From Ptiloglossa arizonensis (taxonomy: Eukaryota > Arthropoda > Insecta > Hymenoptera > Colletidae): a stretch of 64,000 nucleotides of DNA. Numbering within the stretch: the first letter of the stretch is position 1; every line of letters begins with the position of its first letter. The notes under the pieces are model-generated. The model was not told the DNA's origin and did not search any database. It saw only the letters and a list, made by a program, of their open reading frames with translations. Both the position numbers and the translations under genes were made by a program. Shown piece after piece: positions 1 to 12,573 of this stretch. Location of the stretch: positions 496,001 through 560,000 of the forward strand of contig NW_027478400.1 in the NCBI RefSeq assembly GCF_051014685.1, written 5' to 3'.

Positions 1-3000
1 AATAAACAGAGAAACGAACAAGGAAACGGAGAAACGAACAAAGAAACGGAGAAACGAGGAAAGAAACGGTGAAACGGAGAAATAAATGAAGAAACGAAGA
101 AATAAACGTAGAAACGAAGAAAGATACGGAGAAACGAAGGAAGAAACGGAGAAACGAAGAAAGAAACGGAGAAACGATCAATGAAACGGAGAAACGAAGA
201 AAGAAACGGAGAAGCGAAGAAAGAAACGGAGAAACGAACAAAGAAACGGAGAAACGAAGAAAGAAACGGGGAAACAGAGAAATAAATGGAGAAACGAAGA
301 AATAAACAGAGAAACGAACAAGGAAACGGAGAAACGAACAAAGAAACGGAGAAACGAGGAAAGAAACGGTGAAACGGAGAAATAAATGAAGAAACGAAGA
401 AATAAACGTAGAAACGAAGAAAGAAACGGAGAAACGAAGAAAGAAACGGAGAAACGAAGGATGAAACGGAGAAGCGAAGAAAGAAACGGAGAAACGGAGA
501 AAGAAACGGAAAAACGAAGAAAGAAACGGAGAAACGAAGAAAGATACGGAGAAACGGAGAAATAAATGGAGAAACGAGGAAATAAACGGAGGAACGAAGA
601 AAGAAATGGAGAAGCGAAGAAAGAAACGGAGTAACGAAGAAAGAAACGAAGAAATGAAGAACGAAACGGAGAAACGAACAAAGAAACGGAGAAACGAAGA
701 AAGAAACGGAGAAACTAAGAAAGAAACGGAGAAACGAAGGAAGAAACGCAGTAACGATGAAAGAAACGAAGAAACGAAGAAAGAAACGGAGAATCGGAGA
801 AATAAATGGAGAAACGAAGGAATAAACCGAGAAACGGAGAAACGGGGAAACGATGAAACGAAGACAGAAACGGAGAAACGAAGAAAGAAGCAGAGAAATG
901 AAAAAAGAAACGAAGAAACGAAGAAACGAAAAAAGAAACGGAGAAACGAAGAAATAAACGGAGAAACGAAGAAAGAAACGGAGAAACGAAGAAATAAACG
1001 GAGAATCGAAGAAACAAACGGAGAAACGAACAAAGAAACGGAGAAACGAAGAAAGAAACGGAGAAACGAATAAAGAAACGGAGAAACGAAGAAAGAAACT
1101 GAGAAACGAAGAAAGAAACGGAGAATCGGAGAAATAAATGGAGAAACGAAGGAATAAACCGAGAAACGGAGAAAGAAACGGAGAAACGAACAAAGAAACG
1201 GAGAAACGAAGAAAGAAACGAACAAAGAAACGGAGAAACGAAGAAAGAAACGGAGAAACGAAGAAAGAAACGGAGTAACGATCAAAGAAACGGAGAAACG
1301 AAGAAAGAAACGGAGAAACGAAGGAAGAAACCGAGAAACGAAGAAAGAAACGGAGAAACGAATAAAGAAACGGAGAAACGAAGAAAGAACCGGAGTAACG
1401 AAGAAAGAGACGGAGAAATAAATGGAGAAACGAAGCAATAAATGGAGAAACGAAGAAATAAACCGAGAAACGAAGAAAGAAACGGAGAAACGAAGAGAGA
1501 AACGGAGAAACGAAGGAAGAAACGGAGAATCGGCGAAATAAATGGAGAAACGGAGAAATAAATGGAGAAACGAGGAAATAAACGGAGAAACGAAGAAATA
1601 AACGGAGAAACGAACAAAGAAACGGAGAAACGAAGAAAGGAACGGAGTAACGAAGAAAGAAACCAAGGAAAGAAGAAAGGAACGGAGAATCGGAGAAATA
1701 AATGGAGAAACGAACAAAGAAACGCAGAAACTAACAAAGAAACGGAGAAACGGAGAAATAAATGGAGAAACGAAGAAATAACCCCAGAAACGGAGAAAGA
1801 AACGGAGAAACGAAGAAAGAAACGGAGAAACGAACAACGAAACGGAGAAACGAACAAAGAAACGGAGAAACGAACAAAGAAACGGAGAAACGAACAAAGA
1901 AACGGAGAAACGAACAAAGAAACGGAGAAACGAAGAAAGAAACGGAGAAACGGAGAAATAAACCGAGAAACGGAGAAAGAAACGGAGAAACGAAGATAGA
2001 AACGGAGAAACGGAGAAACGAAAAAAGAAACTGAGAAACGAAGAAAGGAACGGAGTAACGAAGAAAGAAACGAAGAAATGAAGAAAGAAACGGAGAAACG
2101 AAGAAACAAACGCAGAAACGAAGAAAGAAACGGAGAAACGAACAAAGAAACGGAGAAACGAACAAAGAAACGGAGTAACGAAAAAAGAAACGGAGAAACG
2201 AACAAAGAAACGGAGAATGGGAGAAATAAATGGGGAAACGAAGATATAAACCGAGAAACGCAGAAAGAAACGGAGAAACGAACAAAGAAACGGAGAAACG
2301 AAGAAAGAAACGGAGATACGAACAAAGAAACGGAGAAACGAACAAAGAAACGGAGAAACGAAGAAAGAAACGGAGAATGGGAGAAATAAATGGAGAAACG
2401 AAGAAATAAACCGAGAAACGGAGAAGGAAACGGAGAAACGGAGAAATAAATGAAGAAACGAAGAAATAAACGGAGAAACGAACAAAGAAACGGAGTAACG
2501 AAGAAAGAAATGGAGAAACGAAGAAAGAAACGGCGTAGCGAAGAAAGAAACGAAGAAACGAAGAACGAAACGGAGAAAGGGAGAAATAAATGGAGAAACG
2601 TAGAAATAAACCGAGAAACGAAGAAAGAAACGGAGAAACGAAGAAAGAAACTGAGAAACGAAGAAAGAAACGTAGAATCGGAGAAAGAAACGGAGAAACG
2701 AACAAAGAAACGGAGAAACGAACAAAGAAACGGAGAAACGAAGAAACAAACGGAGTAACGAAGAAAGAAACGAAGAAACGAAGAAATAAACCGAGAAACG
2801 GAGAAAGAAACGGAGAAACGGAGAAATAAATGAAGAAACGAAGAAATAAACGGAGAAACGAAGAAACAAATGGAGAAACGAAGAAAGAAACGGAGTAACG
2901 AAGAAAGAAATGGAGAAACGAAGAAAGAAACGGAGTAACGAAGAAAGAAACGAAGAAACGAAGAAAGAAACGGAGAACCGGAGAAATAAATGGAGAAACG

Positions 3001-6000
3001 AAGGAATAAACCGGGAAACGGAGAAAAAAACGCAGAAACGAACAAAGAAACGGAGAAACGAACAAAGAAACGGAGAAACGAAGAAAGAAACGGAGTAACG
3101 AACAAAGAAACGGAGAAACGAACAAAGAAACGGAGAAACGAAGAAAGAAACGGAGAATGGGAGAAATAAATGGAGAAACGAAGAAATAAACCGAGAAACG
3201 GAGAAAGAAACGGAGAAACGAAGAAACAAACTGAGAAACGAAGAATGAAACGGAGAATCGGAGAAATAAATGGAGAAACGAAGGAATAAACCGAGAAACG
3301 GAGAAAGAAACGGAGCAACGAAGAAAGAAACGCAGAAACGAAGAAAGAAACGGAGAAACGAAGGAAGAAACCGAGAAACGAAGAAAGAAACGGAGAAACG
3401 AATATAGAAACGGAGAAACGAAGAAAGAACCGGAGTAACGAAGAAAGAAACGGAGAAGCGGAGAAATAAATGGAGAAACGAAGCAATAAATGGAGAAACG
3501 AAGAAATAAACGGAGAAACGAAGAAAGAAACGGAGAAACGAAGAGAGAAACGGAGAAACGAAGAAAGAAACGCAGAAACGAAGAAACAAACGGAGAAACA
3601 AAGAAAGAAACGGAGAAACGAAGAAAGAAACGGAGAAACCAAGAAAGAAACGGAGAAACGGAGAAATAAATGGAGAAACGAAGAAATAAACGGAGAAACG
3701 AAGAAAGAAACGGAGAAGCGAAGAAAGAGACGGAGAAACCAAGAAAGAAACGGAGTAACGAAGAAAGAAACTCAGAATCGAAGAAAGAAACGGAGAAATA
3801 AATGGAGAAACATAGAAATAAACGGAGTAACGAAGAAAGAAACGGTGAAACGAAGAAAGAAACGGAGAAACGAAGAAAGAAACGGAGAAACGGAGAAATA
3901 AATGGCGAAACGAAGCAATAAATGGAGAAACGAAGGAATAAACGGAGAAACGAAGAAAGAAACGGAGAAACGAAGAGAGAAACGGAGAAACGAAGGAAGA
4001 AACGGAGAAACGAAGAAACAAACGGAGAAACAAAGAAAGAAACGGAGAAACGAAGAAAGAAACGGAGAAACCAAGAAAGAAACGGAGAAACGGAGAAATA
4101 AATGGAGAAACGAAGAAATGAACGGAGAAACGAAGAAAGAAACGGAGAAACGAAGAAAGAAACGGAGAAACCAAGAAAGAAACGGAGTAACGAAGAAAGA
4201 AACGAAGGAACGAAGAAAGAAACGGAGAAATAAATGGAGAAACATAGAAATAAACGGAGTAACGAAGAAAGATACGGTGAAACGAAGAAAGAAACGGAGA
4301 AACCAAGAAAGAAACGGAGAAACGGACAAATAAACGGAGAAACGAACAAAGAAACAGAGAAACGATGATAGAAACGGAGAAACGAACAAAGAAACGGAGA
4401 AACGAACAAAGAAACGGAGAAACGAACAAAGAAACGGAGAAACGAAGAAAGAAACGGAGAAACGAACAAAGAAACGGAGAAACGAACAAAGAAACGGCGA
4501 AACCAAGAAAGAAACGGAGAAACGAACAAAGAAACGGAGAAACGACAAAGAAACGGAGAAACGAAGAAAGAAACGGAGAAACGAAGAAAGAAACGGAGAA
4601 ACGAACAAAGAAACGGAGAAACGAACAAAGAAACGGAGAAACGAAGAAAGAAACGGAGAAACGAAGAAAGAAACGGAGAAACGGCGAAACCAAGAAAGAA
4701 ACGGAGAAACGAACAAAGAAACGCAGAAACGAAGAAAGAAACGGAGAAACGAAGAAAGAAACGGAGAAACGGAGAAACGAAGGAAGAAACGGAGTAACGA
4801 AGAAAGAAACGGTGAAACGATGAAAGAAACGGTGAATCGGAGAAATAAATGGAGAAACGGAGAAATAAATGGAGAAACGAGGAAATAAACGGAGAAGCGA
4901 AGAAATAAACGGAGAAACGAAGAAAGAAACGGAGAAACGAAGAAAGAAACGGAGAAACGAAGAAAGAAACGGAGAAACGAACAAAGAAACGGAGAAACGA
5001 AGGAAGAAACGGAGAAACGAAGATAGAAACGGAGAAACGAATAAAGAAACGGAGAAGCGAAGAAAGAACCGGAGTAACGAAGAAAGAAACGGAGAAGCGG
5101 AGAAATAAATGGAGAAACGAAGAAATAAATGGGGAAACGAAGAAATAAACGGAGAAACGAAGAAAGAAACGGAGAAACGAAGAGAGAAACGGAGAAACGA
5201 AGGAAGAAACGGAGTAACGAAGAAAGAAACGATGAAACGATAAAAGAAACGGAGCATCGGAGAAATAAATGGAGAAACGGAGAAATAAATGGAGAAACGA
5301 GGAAATAAACGGAGAAACGAAGAAATAAGCGGAGAAACGAACAAAGAAACGGAGAAACGAACAAAGAAACGGAGAAACGAACAAAGAAACGGAGAAACGA
5401 ACAAAGAAACGGAGAAACGAACAAAGAAACGGAGAAACCAAGAAAGAAACGGAGAAACGAACACAGAAACGCAGAAACGAAGAAAGAAATGGAGAAACGA
5501 AGAAAGAAACGGAGAAACGAAGAAAGAAACGGAGAATCGGAGAAATAAATGGAGAAACGGAGAAATAAATGGAGGAACGAGGAAATAAACGGAGAAACGA
5601 ACAAAGAATCGGAGAAACGAAGAAAGAAACGGAGAAACGAAGGATGAAACGGAGAAACGAAGAAAGAAACGGAGGAATAAATGGAGAAACGAAGATATAA
5701 ACGGAGAAACGAAGAAACAAACGGAGAAACGAAGAAACGATGAAAGAAAGGAGAAACGAAAAGAGAAACGGAGAAACGCACAAAGAAACGGAGAAACGAA
5801 GAAAGAAACGGAGAAACGAAGAAAGAAATGGAGAAACGAAGAAAGAAACTGAGAAACGAAGAAAGAAACGGAGATTCGGAGAAATAAATGGAGAAACGAA
5901 GGAATAAACCGAGAAACGGAGAAAGAAACGGAGAAAGAAACGGAGAAACTATCAATGAAACGGAGAAACGAACAAAGAAACGGAGAAACGCAGATAGAAA

Positions 6001-6827
6001 CGGAGAAACGGAGAAATAAATGGAGAAACGAAGAAATAAACGGAGAAAAGAAGAATGAAACGGAGAAACGAAGAAGGAAACGGAGAAACGAAGAAAGAAA
6101 CCGAGAAACGAAGAAAGAAACGGAGAAACGAACAAAGAAACGGAGAAACGAAGAAAGAAACGGAGAAACGAAGAAAGAAACGCAGAAACGAAATAAGAAA
6201 CGGAGAAACGAAGAGAGAAACGGAGAAACGAAGAAAGAAACGGAGAATCGGAGAAATAAATGGAGAAACGGAGAAATAAATGGAGAATCGAGGAAATAAA
6301 CGGTGAAACGAAGAAATAAACGGAGAAACGAACAAAGAAACGGAGAATCGAAGAAAGAAACGGAGAAACGAACAAAGAAACGGAGAAACGAACAAAGAAA
6401 CGGAGAAACCAAGAAAGAAACGGAGAAACGGAGAAATAAATGGAGAAACGAAGAAATAAATGGAGAAACGAAGAAAGAAACGGAGGAACCTAGAAAGAAA
6501 CGGAGTAACGAAGAAAGAAACGAAGAAGCGAAGAAAGAAACGGAGAAATAAATGGAGAAACATAGAAATAAACGGAGAAACGAAGAAAGAAACGCAGAAA
6601 CGAAGAAAGAAACGGAGAAACGAACAAAGAATCGGCGAAACCAAGAAAGAAACGGAGAAACGAACAAAGAAACGGAGAAACGAACAAAGAAACGGAGAAA
6701 CGAAGAAAGAAACGGAGAAACGAAGAAAGAAACGAAGAAACGAACAAAGAAACGGAGAAACGAACAAAGAAACGGCGAAACCAAGAAAGAAACGGAGAAA
6801 CGAACAAAAAAACGGAGAATCGTTTCT
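1..6827 (+). repeat. Polypurine satellite array, 20-bp unit (A/G strand)
   Basis: Almost pure A/G with isolated C and T. The basic unit is GAAACGGAGAAACGAAGAAA (20 bp); three units fill each 60-base line, so variants stay in column for kilobases. The 20-mer can be read as an 8-mer (AGAAACGG) plus a 12-mer. Frequent variants are GAACAAAG for GAAGAAAG, and an AAATAAATGG type. Because the unit has almost no stop codons in any frame, reading frames of several hundred to over 1,000 codons exist on both strands; they are compositional artefacts rich in Lys/Arg/Glu/Asn or Phe/Ser/Leu/Arg. The array continues beyond the left edge. Confidence 0.97.
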
Positions 6828-9235
6828 CCGTTTCTCCGTTTCTCCGTTTCTTCGTTTCTCCGTTTCTCCGTTTCTCCGTTTCTCGGTTTCTCCGTTTCTC
6901 CGTTTCTTTGTTCGTTTCTTCGTTTCTTTCTTCGTTTCTCCGTTTCTTTCTTCGTTTCTCCGTTTCTTTGTTCGTTTCTCCGTTTCTTTGTTCGTTTCTC
7001 CGTTTCTTTCTTGGTTTCGCCGATTCTTTGTTCGTTTCTCCGTTTCTTTCTTCGTTTCTGCGTTTCTTTCTTCGTTTCTCCGTTTATTTCTATGTTTCTC
7101 CATTTATTTCTCCGTTTCTTTCTTCGCTTCTTCGTTTCTTTCTTCGTTACTCCGTTTCTTTCTAGGTTCCTCCGTTTCTTTCTTCGTTTCTCCATTTATT
7201 TCTTCGTTTCTCCATTTATTTCTCCGTTTCTCCGTTTCTTTCTTGGTTTCTCCGTTTCTTTGTTCGTTTCTCCGTTTCTTTGTTCGTTTCTCCGTTTCTT
7301 TCTTCGATTCTCCGTTTCTTTGTTCGTTTCTCCGTTTATTTCTTCGTTTCACCGTTTATTTCCTCGATTCTCCATTTATTTCTCCGTTTCTCCATTTATT
7401 TCTCCGATTCTCCGTTTCTTTCTTCGTTTCTCCGTTTCTCTCTTCGTTTCTCCGTTTCTTATTTCGTTTCTGCGTTTCTTTCTTCGTTTCTCCGTTTCTT
7501 TCTTCGTTTCTCCGTTTCTTTGTTCGTTTCTCCGTTTCTTTCTTCGTTTCTCGGTTTCTTTCTTCGTTTCTCCGTTTCCTTCTTCGTTTCTCCGTTTCAT
7601 TCTTCTTTTCTCCGTTTATTTCTTCGTTTCTCCATTTATTTCTCCGTTTCTCCGTTTCTATCTGCGTTTCTCCGTTTCTTTGTTCGTTTCTCCGTTTCAT
7701 TGATAGTTTCTCCGTTTCTTTCTCCGTTTCTTTCTCCGTTTCTCGGTTTATTCCTTCGTTTCTCCATTTATTTCTCCGAATCTCCGTTTCTTTCTTCGTT
7801 TCTCAGTTTCTTTCTTCGTTTCTCCATTTCTTTCTTCGTTTCTCCGTTTCTTTCTTCGTTTCTCCGTTTCTTTGTGCGTTTCTCCGTTTCTCTTTTCGTT
7901 TCTCCTTTCTTTCATCGTTTCTTCGTTTCTCCGTTTGTTTCTTCGTTTCTCCGTTTATATCTTCGTTTCTCCATTTATTCCTCCGTTTCTTTCTTCGTTT
8001 CTCCGTTTCATCCTTCGTTTCTCCGTTTCTTTCTTCGTTTCTCCGTTTCTTTGTTGGTTTCTCCGTTTCTTTCTTTGTTTCTCCGATTGTTTCTTCATTT
8101 CTCCGTATATTTCTTCGTTTCTCCGTTTCGTTCTTCGCTTCTGCATTTCTTTGTTCGTTTCTCCGTTTCTTTCTTCGTTTCTCCGTTTCTTTCTCCGTTT
8201 CTCCGTTTCTTTGTTCGTTTCTCCGTTTCTTTGTTCGTTTCTCCGATTCTTTGTTCGTTTCTCCGTTTATTTCCTCGTTCCTCCATTTATTTCTCCGTTT
8301 CTCCATTTATTTCTCCGATTCTCCGTTTCTTTCTTCGTTTCTCCGTTTCTTTCTTCGTTTCTCCATTTCTTTCTTCGTTTCTGCGTTTCTGTGTTCGTTT
8401 CTCCGTTTCTTTCTTGGTTTCTCCGTTTCTTTGTTCGTTTCTCCGTTTCTTTGTTCGTTTCTCCGTTTCTTTGTTCGTTTCTCCGTTTCTTTGTTCGTTT
8501 CTCCGTTTCTTTGTTCGTTTCTCCGCTTATTTCTTCGTTTCTCCGTTTATTTCCTCGTTTCTCCATTTATTTCTCCGTTTCTCCATTTATTTCTCCGATG
8601 CTCCGTTTCTTTTATCGTTTCATCGTTTCTTTCTTCGTTACTCCGTTTCTTCCTTCGTTTCTCCGTTTCTCTCTTCGTTTCTCCGTTTCTTTCTTCGTTT
8701 CTCCGTTTATTTCTTCGTTTCCCCATTTATTTCTTCGTTTCTCCATTTATTTCTCCGCTTCTCCGTTTCTTTCTTCGTTACTCCGGTTCTTTCTTCGCTT
8801 CTCCGTTTCTTTATTCGTTTCTCCGTTTCTATCTTCGTTTCTCCGTTTCTTCCTTCGTTTCTCCGTTTCTTTGTTCGTTTCTCCGTTTCTTTCTTCGTTT
8901 CTCCGTTTCTTTCTTCGTTTCTCCGTTTCTTTCTTCGTTTCTCCGTTTATTTCTTCGCTTCTCCGTTTATTTCCTCGTTTCTCCATTTATTTCTCCGTTT
9001 CTCCATTTATTTCTCCGATTCACCGTTTCTTTCATCGTTTCACCGTTTCTTTCTTCGTTACTCCGTTTCTTCCTTCGTTTCTCCGTTTCTCCGTTTCTTT
9101 CTTCGTTTCTCCGTTTCTTTCTTCGTTTCTGCGTTTCTTTGTTCGTTTCTCCGTTTCTTTCTTGGTTTCGCCGTTTCTCCGTTTCTTTCTTCGTTTCTCC
9201 GTTTCTTTCTTCGTTTCTCCGTTTCTTTCTTCGTT
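4620..9235. repeat. Long inverted repeat inside the satellite (palindrome 1)
   Basis: Left arm about 4620-6757 and right arm about 6898-9235. Positions pair by a constant sum: 13655 near the centre and 13855 farther out. The arms share the same series of rare unit variants, not just the same unit, so this is a true inverted duplication. They differ by one block of exactly 200 bp (about 8041-8240 on the right, ten 20-bp units). Similarity fades beyond about 4620 and 9235. The ~140-bp centre is asymmetric: 20-mers on the left, 8-mers on the right. Confidence 0.9.
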
Positions 9236-10626
9236 TCTCCGTTTCTTTGTTCGTTTCTCCGATTCTTTCTTCGTTTCCCGTTTCTTTCTTCGTTTCTCCG
9301 TTTCTTTCTTCGTTTCTCCGTTTCTTTCTTTGCTTCTCCGTTTCTTTCTTCGCTTCTCCGTTTATTTCTTCGTTTCTCCATTCATTTCTCCGTTTCTCCG
9401 TTTCTTTCTTCGTTCCTCCGTTTCTTTCTCCGTATCACCGTTTCTTTCTCCGTTTCTCCATTTATTTCTCCGTTTCTCCGTTTCTTTGTTCGTTTCTCCG
9501 TTTCTTCGTTCGTTTCTCCATTTTTTTCTCCGTGTCTTCGTTTCTTTGTTCGTTTCTCCGTTTCTTTGTTCGTTTTTCCGTTTCTTTCTTCGATTCTCCG
9601 TTTCTTTGTTCGTTTCTCCGTTTCTTTCTTTGTTTCTCCGTTTCTTTGTTCGTTTCTCCGTTTATTTCTTCATTTCTCCATTTATTTCTCCGATTCTCCG
9701 TTTCTTTCTTCGTTTCTCCGTTTATTTGTTCGTTTCTTCATTTATTTCTCCGTTTCTCCGTTTCTTTGTCCGTTTCTCCGTTTCTCCGTTTCTCCGTTTC
9801 TTTGTTCGTTCCTCCGTTCCTTTCTTCGTTTCTCCGTTTATTTCTTCGTTTCTCCATTTACTTCTCCGTTTCTCCGTTTCTTTCTTCGATTCTCCGTTTC
9901 TTTGTTCATTTCTCCGGTTTTCGGTCGTTTCTCCGTCTCTTTGCTCGTTTCTCCGTTTCTTTGTTCGATTCTCCGTTTCTTTCTTTGTTTCTCTATTTCT
10001 TTGTTCGTTTCTCCGTTTCTTTGTTCGTTTCTCCGTTTCTTTCATCGTTTCTCCGTTTCTTTGTTCGTTTCTCCGTTCCTTTCTTCGTTTCTCCGTTTAT
10101 TTCTTCGTTTCTCCATTTATTTCTCCTTTTCTCCGTTTCTTTGTTCGTTTCTCCGTTTCTTTGTTCGTTTCTCCGTTTCTTTGTTCGTTTCTCCGTTTCA
10201 TTCTCCGTTTCTCCGTTTCATTCTTCGTTTTTCCGTTTCTTTGTTCGTTTCTCTGTTCGTTTCATCGTTTCTCCATCTATTTCTCCGTTTCTCCGTTTCT
10301 TTGTTCGTTCCTCCGTTTCTTTGTTCGTTTCTCCGCTCCTTTCTTCGTTTCTCCGTTTATTTCTTCGTCTTTCCATTTATTTCTCCGATTCTCCGTTTCT
10401 TTGTTCGTTTCTTCGTTTCTTTCTTCGTTTCTCCGTTTCTTTGTTCGTTTCTCCATTTCTTTGTTCGTTTCCCCATTTGTTTCTCCGTTTCGCAGTTTCT
10501 TTCTTCGTTTCTCCGTTTCTTTGTTCGTTTCTCCGTTTCTTTGTTCGTTTCTCCGTTTCTTTGTTCGTTTCTTCGTTTCTTTGTTCGTTTCTCCGTGTCT
10601 TTCATCGTTTCTCCGTTTCTCCGTTT
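6828..10626 (-). repeat. Polypyrimidine satellite array (same 20-bp unit, opposite strand)
   Basis: This is the satellite of 1-6827 in reverse orientation, reading TTTCTCCGTTTCTTTCTTCG. The first 70 bases are 8-bp units (CCGTTTCT), after which 20-bp units dominate. Toward the right end, beyond about 9240, it no longer mirrors the left arm and carries its own variants. It ends abruptly at CGTTTCGAT, where mitochondrial ND2-derived sequence begins. Long open frames here are low-complexity artefacts. Confidence 0.96.
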
Positions 10627-10850
10627 CGATTAAATGATTATAATAGTTATAATTTCTATTATAAATCATTTGAGCTATAGTTAAATTATACACTGATACT
10701 CTAAATACATATTTAATATATTTTTTAATCTCTTTAGCCTCCAGAAGAATTTTATTTATACTATTTACTGTATACGATAATTTACACCGAATCGAAAATA
10801 AATCTAATTATTTATTTATAATAATTATTTTTTATTCACTTATTTTACCA
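10627..10850 (+). pseudogene. ND2: NADH dehydrogenase subunit 2 fragment (NUMT copy 1)
   Basis: About 220 bp nearly identical to 18496-18715, the start of the main NUMT, including the sequence from ATTAAATGATTATAATAG to the poly-T stretch. Read with the invertebrate mitochondrial code it gives the middle-N-terminal part of ND2 (the segment before the conserved KxG...W motif). It starts at the satellite edge and stops where the ~540-bp nuclear repeat begins. At the codon that is TAA in the 18.7-kb copy this one reads TAT, so the copies have diverged independently. Far too short to be functional. Confidence 0.8.
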
Positions 10851-11935
10851 AAAATTTCGATTCTTCCTGTATTAATCAAATGTTAAATTGATATATCTCA
10901 TAGACAATTATTACTTTCCACGTTTTAAAACTTTAAGAAACATCTCTTTACATTGAAGTTCGATAAAAATCAATTGCAAGAGGGGAATCAATCATTTTTA
11001 ATGCATAAATAAGATGCACATTGTTCGATCAATATAGGGAACATGCGTAAATGTTAATAACAAACGCTGAAATGAACAAACATTCACCGAAACCATTCGC
11101 CCTCGAAGATTTCGCAATATCTTGAAGTTTGTTTGTCATAATTAATAACAACCGTCGTAGAATGATACATTAGACAATTATTAACAATGTCGTAGTATAA
11201 ATAATGGCTTAAAATATCATTTCGTTGAAATATTCCTTGTTCGCGAAGGAATTCTTCCTTGAGATCCAACTGACATTCTCAAGGCTGCACGTATCGATTA
11301 TCGATTCACAAGTATTTATCGCGGTGATTTTTCTATCTAAAAAAGCGATTAATTGAATTTTGGCACATTTGTGTAAAAAATACCACTTCTACGCGTATTG
11401 TGTAAATTATAAGAATTAAACAAATGTTAAAATAATGTATCTAATGAACAATTGTTACTATCCGTGCTTTTAAACTTTACGAAACACGTTTTAACGTGGA
11501 GTCTCGATCAAAATCAATTTCGATAAGTTTCATAATTAATTGCAATACATAAATAAGATGCACATTGTTCGATCAATATAGGGAACATGCGTAAATGTTA
11601 ATAACAATCGCTGAAATGAACAAACATTCACTGAAAGCGTTGGCCTTCGCAGACTTCGCAATATCTTGACATTTATTTATCATAATTGTTAACAACCGTC
11701 GTTGCACCGTAGATTAAACTATTTTTGACAATGTTTCGGTATAAAAAGCCATCAATTTCTTGAAATATTTGGTTAGATCGAACAAATACGATCGAAGAAG
11801 CCCTGGGATAAAGTAAATGAATATTTCTCCACATATCGGAATTATAGTTTGTATGTATGCAAATATATTCTGAACCCGCAATTACAAATCCCTGTAACGT
11901 GGTAATTACATGGTTTGTCATCTATTGGAGAAAGG
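10851..11935 (+). repeat. ~540-bp nuclear repeat, two tandem copies
   Basis: Two head-to-tail copies about 544 bp apart, judged from landmarks such as GAACAAACATTCAC(C/T)GAAA at about 11074 and 11618, and AATAAGATGCACATTG. The repeat is AT-rich, has no long reading frame and resembles no family I can name. Copies recur inverted at 28.8-29.5 kb and direct at 29.75-30.9 kb, with a fragment inverted at 27.02-27.16 kb. Confidence 0.85.
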
Positions 11936-12168
11936 GTTAAACTACACTTAAGGGGTGAAAACACCTGGCGGAGAAACGGTCAAGTTTGTCGAGGAATTGT
12001 TCTAATTTCCACAAATAGATGGCGCGACAAGTACAATTTACCGACATTAAAGATAAGTTTTTCCATTTGTATGATATTCCCTACCGCGCGATAAAATAAA
12101 TAAATACTTTTGTACAAACTTTTGTATGTTTCATCTTTCGAATAAATGTAAAATTAAACCTTCCACGG
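11936..12168. other. Single-copy-looking nuclear spacer
   Basis: About 230 bp that matches nothing else in the window. It contains TAGATGGCGC at 12016-12025, discussed separately. No reading frame or RNA gene is apparent. It separates the ~540-bp repeats from the inverted ND2 copy. Confidence 0.5.
12016..12025 (+). promoter_or_regulatory. CTCF-like insulator motif (tentative)
   Basis: TAGATGGCGC resembles the core of the insect CTCF consensus (AGRTGGCGC type). A ten-base match is weak on its own; it is noted because it lies in the only unique-looking spacer between repeat blocks. Confidence 0.25.
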
Positions 12169-12573
12169 TAAATTTTATTCTTGAATTTATTAATGTTTCT
12201 AGGACGATTTATTTCAGTGTAAAGAGTTCTATAGGTGGGAAATTTGTGTACATAATAATTATTGAGTATAAAATAGTTTTTCTTCTATTAGAGGTTAATA
12301 TATTAAATGAGGAAGAAGAGTTAATCTTTATTATTTTAAATATAAAAATTAAAATTAAATAAATTATTGAATATAAAATGAAATATGTTAAAAATGTATT
12401 TTTGTTAATTATTAATAAAATAACTATAATAGATGATTGTATAGCAGATGAATATCCTATAATTATTATGATTGATTTTTTTGTTTAAGAAAATGATAAG
12501 GGCAATAATTACATTAATTAGGCAAATAAAATAAATTTCATTATTAAATTTTAATATGAGTTCTATAATAATT
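12169..12573 (-). pseudogene. ND2: ND2 fragment, inverted NUMT copy 2a (interrupted by retrotransposon)
   Basis: Reverse complement of about 18818-19222, the C-terminal half of ND2 in the main NUMT. On the minus strand the mitochondrial-code frame gives the same hydrophobic segment (for example LKFNNEIYFICLINVIIA). It shows point differences from the main copy, so it has diverged. It is cut at 12573 by the LTR element and resumes at 16432. With copy 2b it forms the left arm of palindrome 2. Confidence 0.9.
12570..12573. repeat. Target-site duplication TAAT, left copy
   Basis: TAAT flanks the LTR element here and at 16432-16435. Removing the element plus one TAAT restores the uninterrupted ND2 sequence seen inverted at about 18.81-18.83 kb, which proves the insertion site. 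Four bases fits the Ty3/gypsy class. Confidence 0.85.

Noticed and set aside
1731..10680. Reading frames of 780-1,400 codons on both strands of the satellite, rich in Phe/Ser/Leu/Arg or Lys/Arg/Glu/Asn
   Set aside because: They arise because the 8/20-bp repeat lacks stop codons in several frames. They mirror each other across the palindrome and show no domain, no codon bias and no unique sequence.
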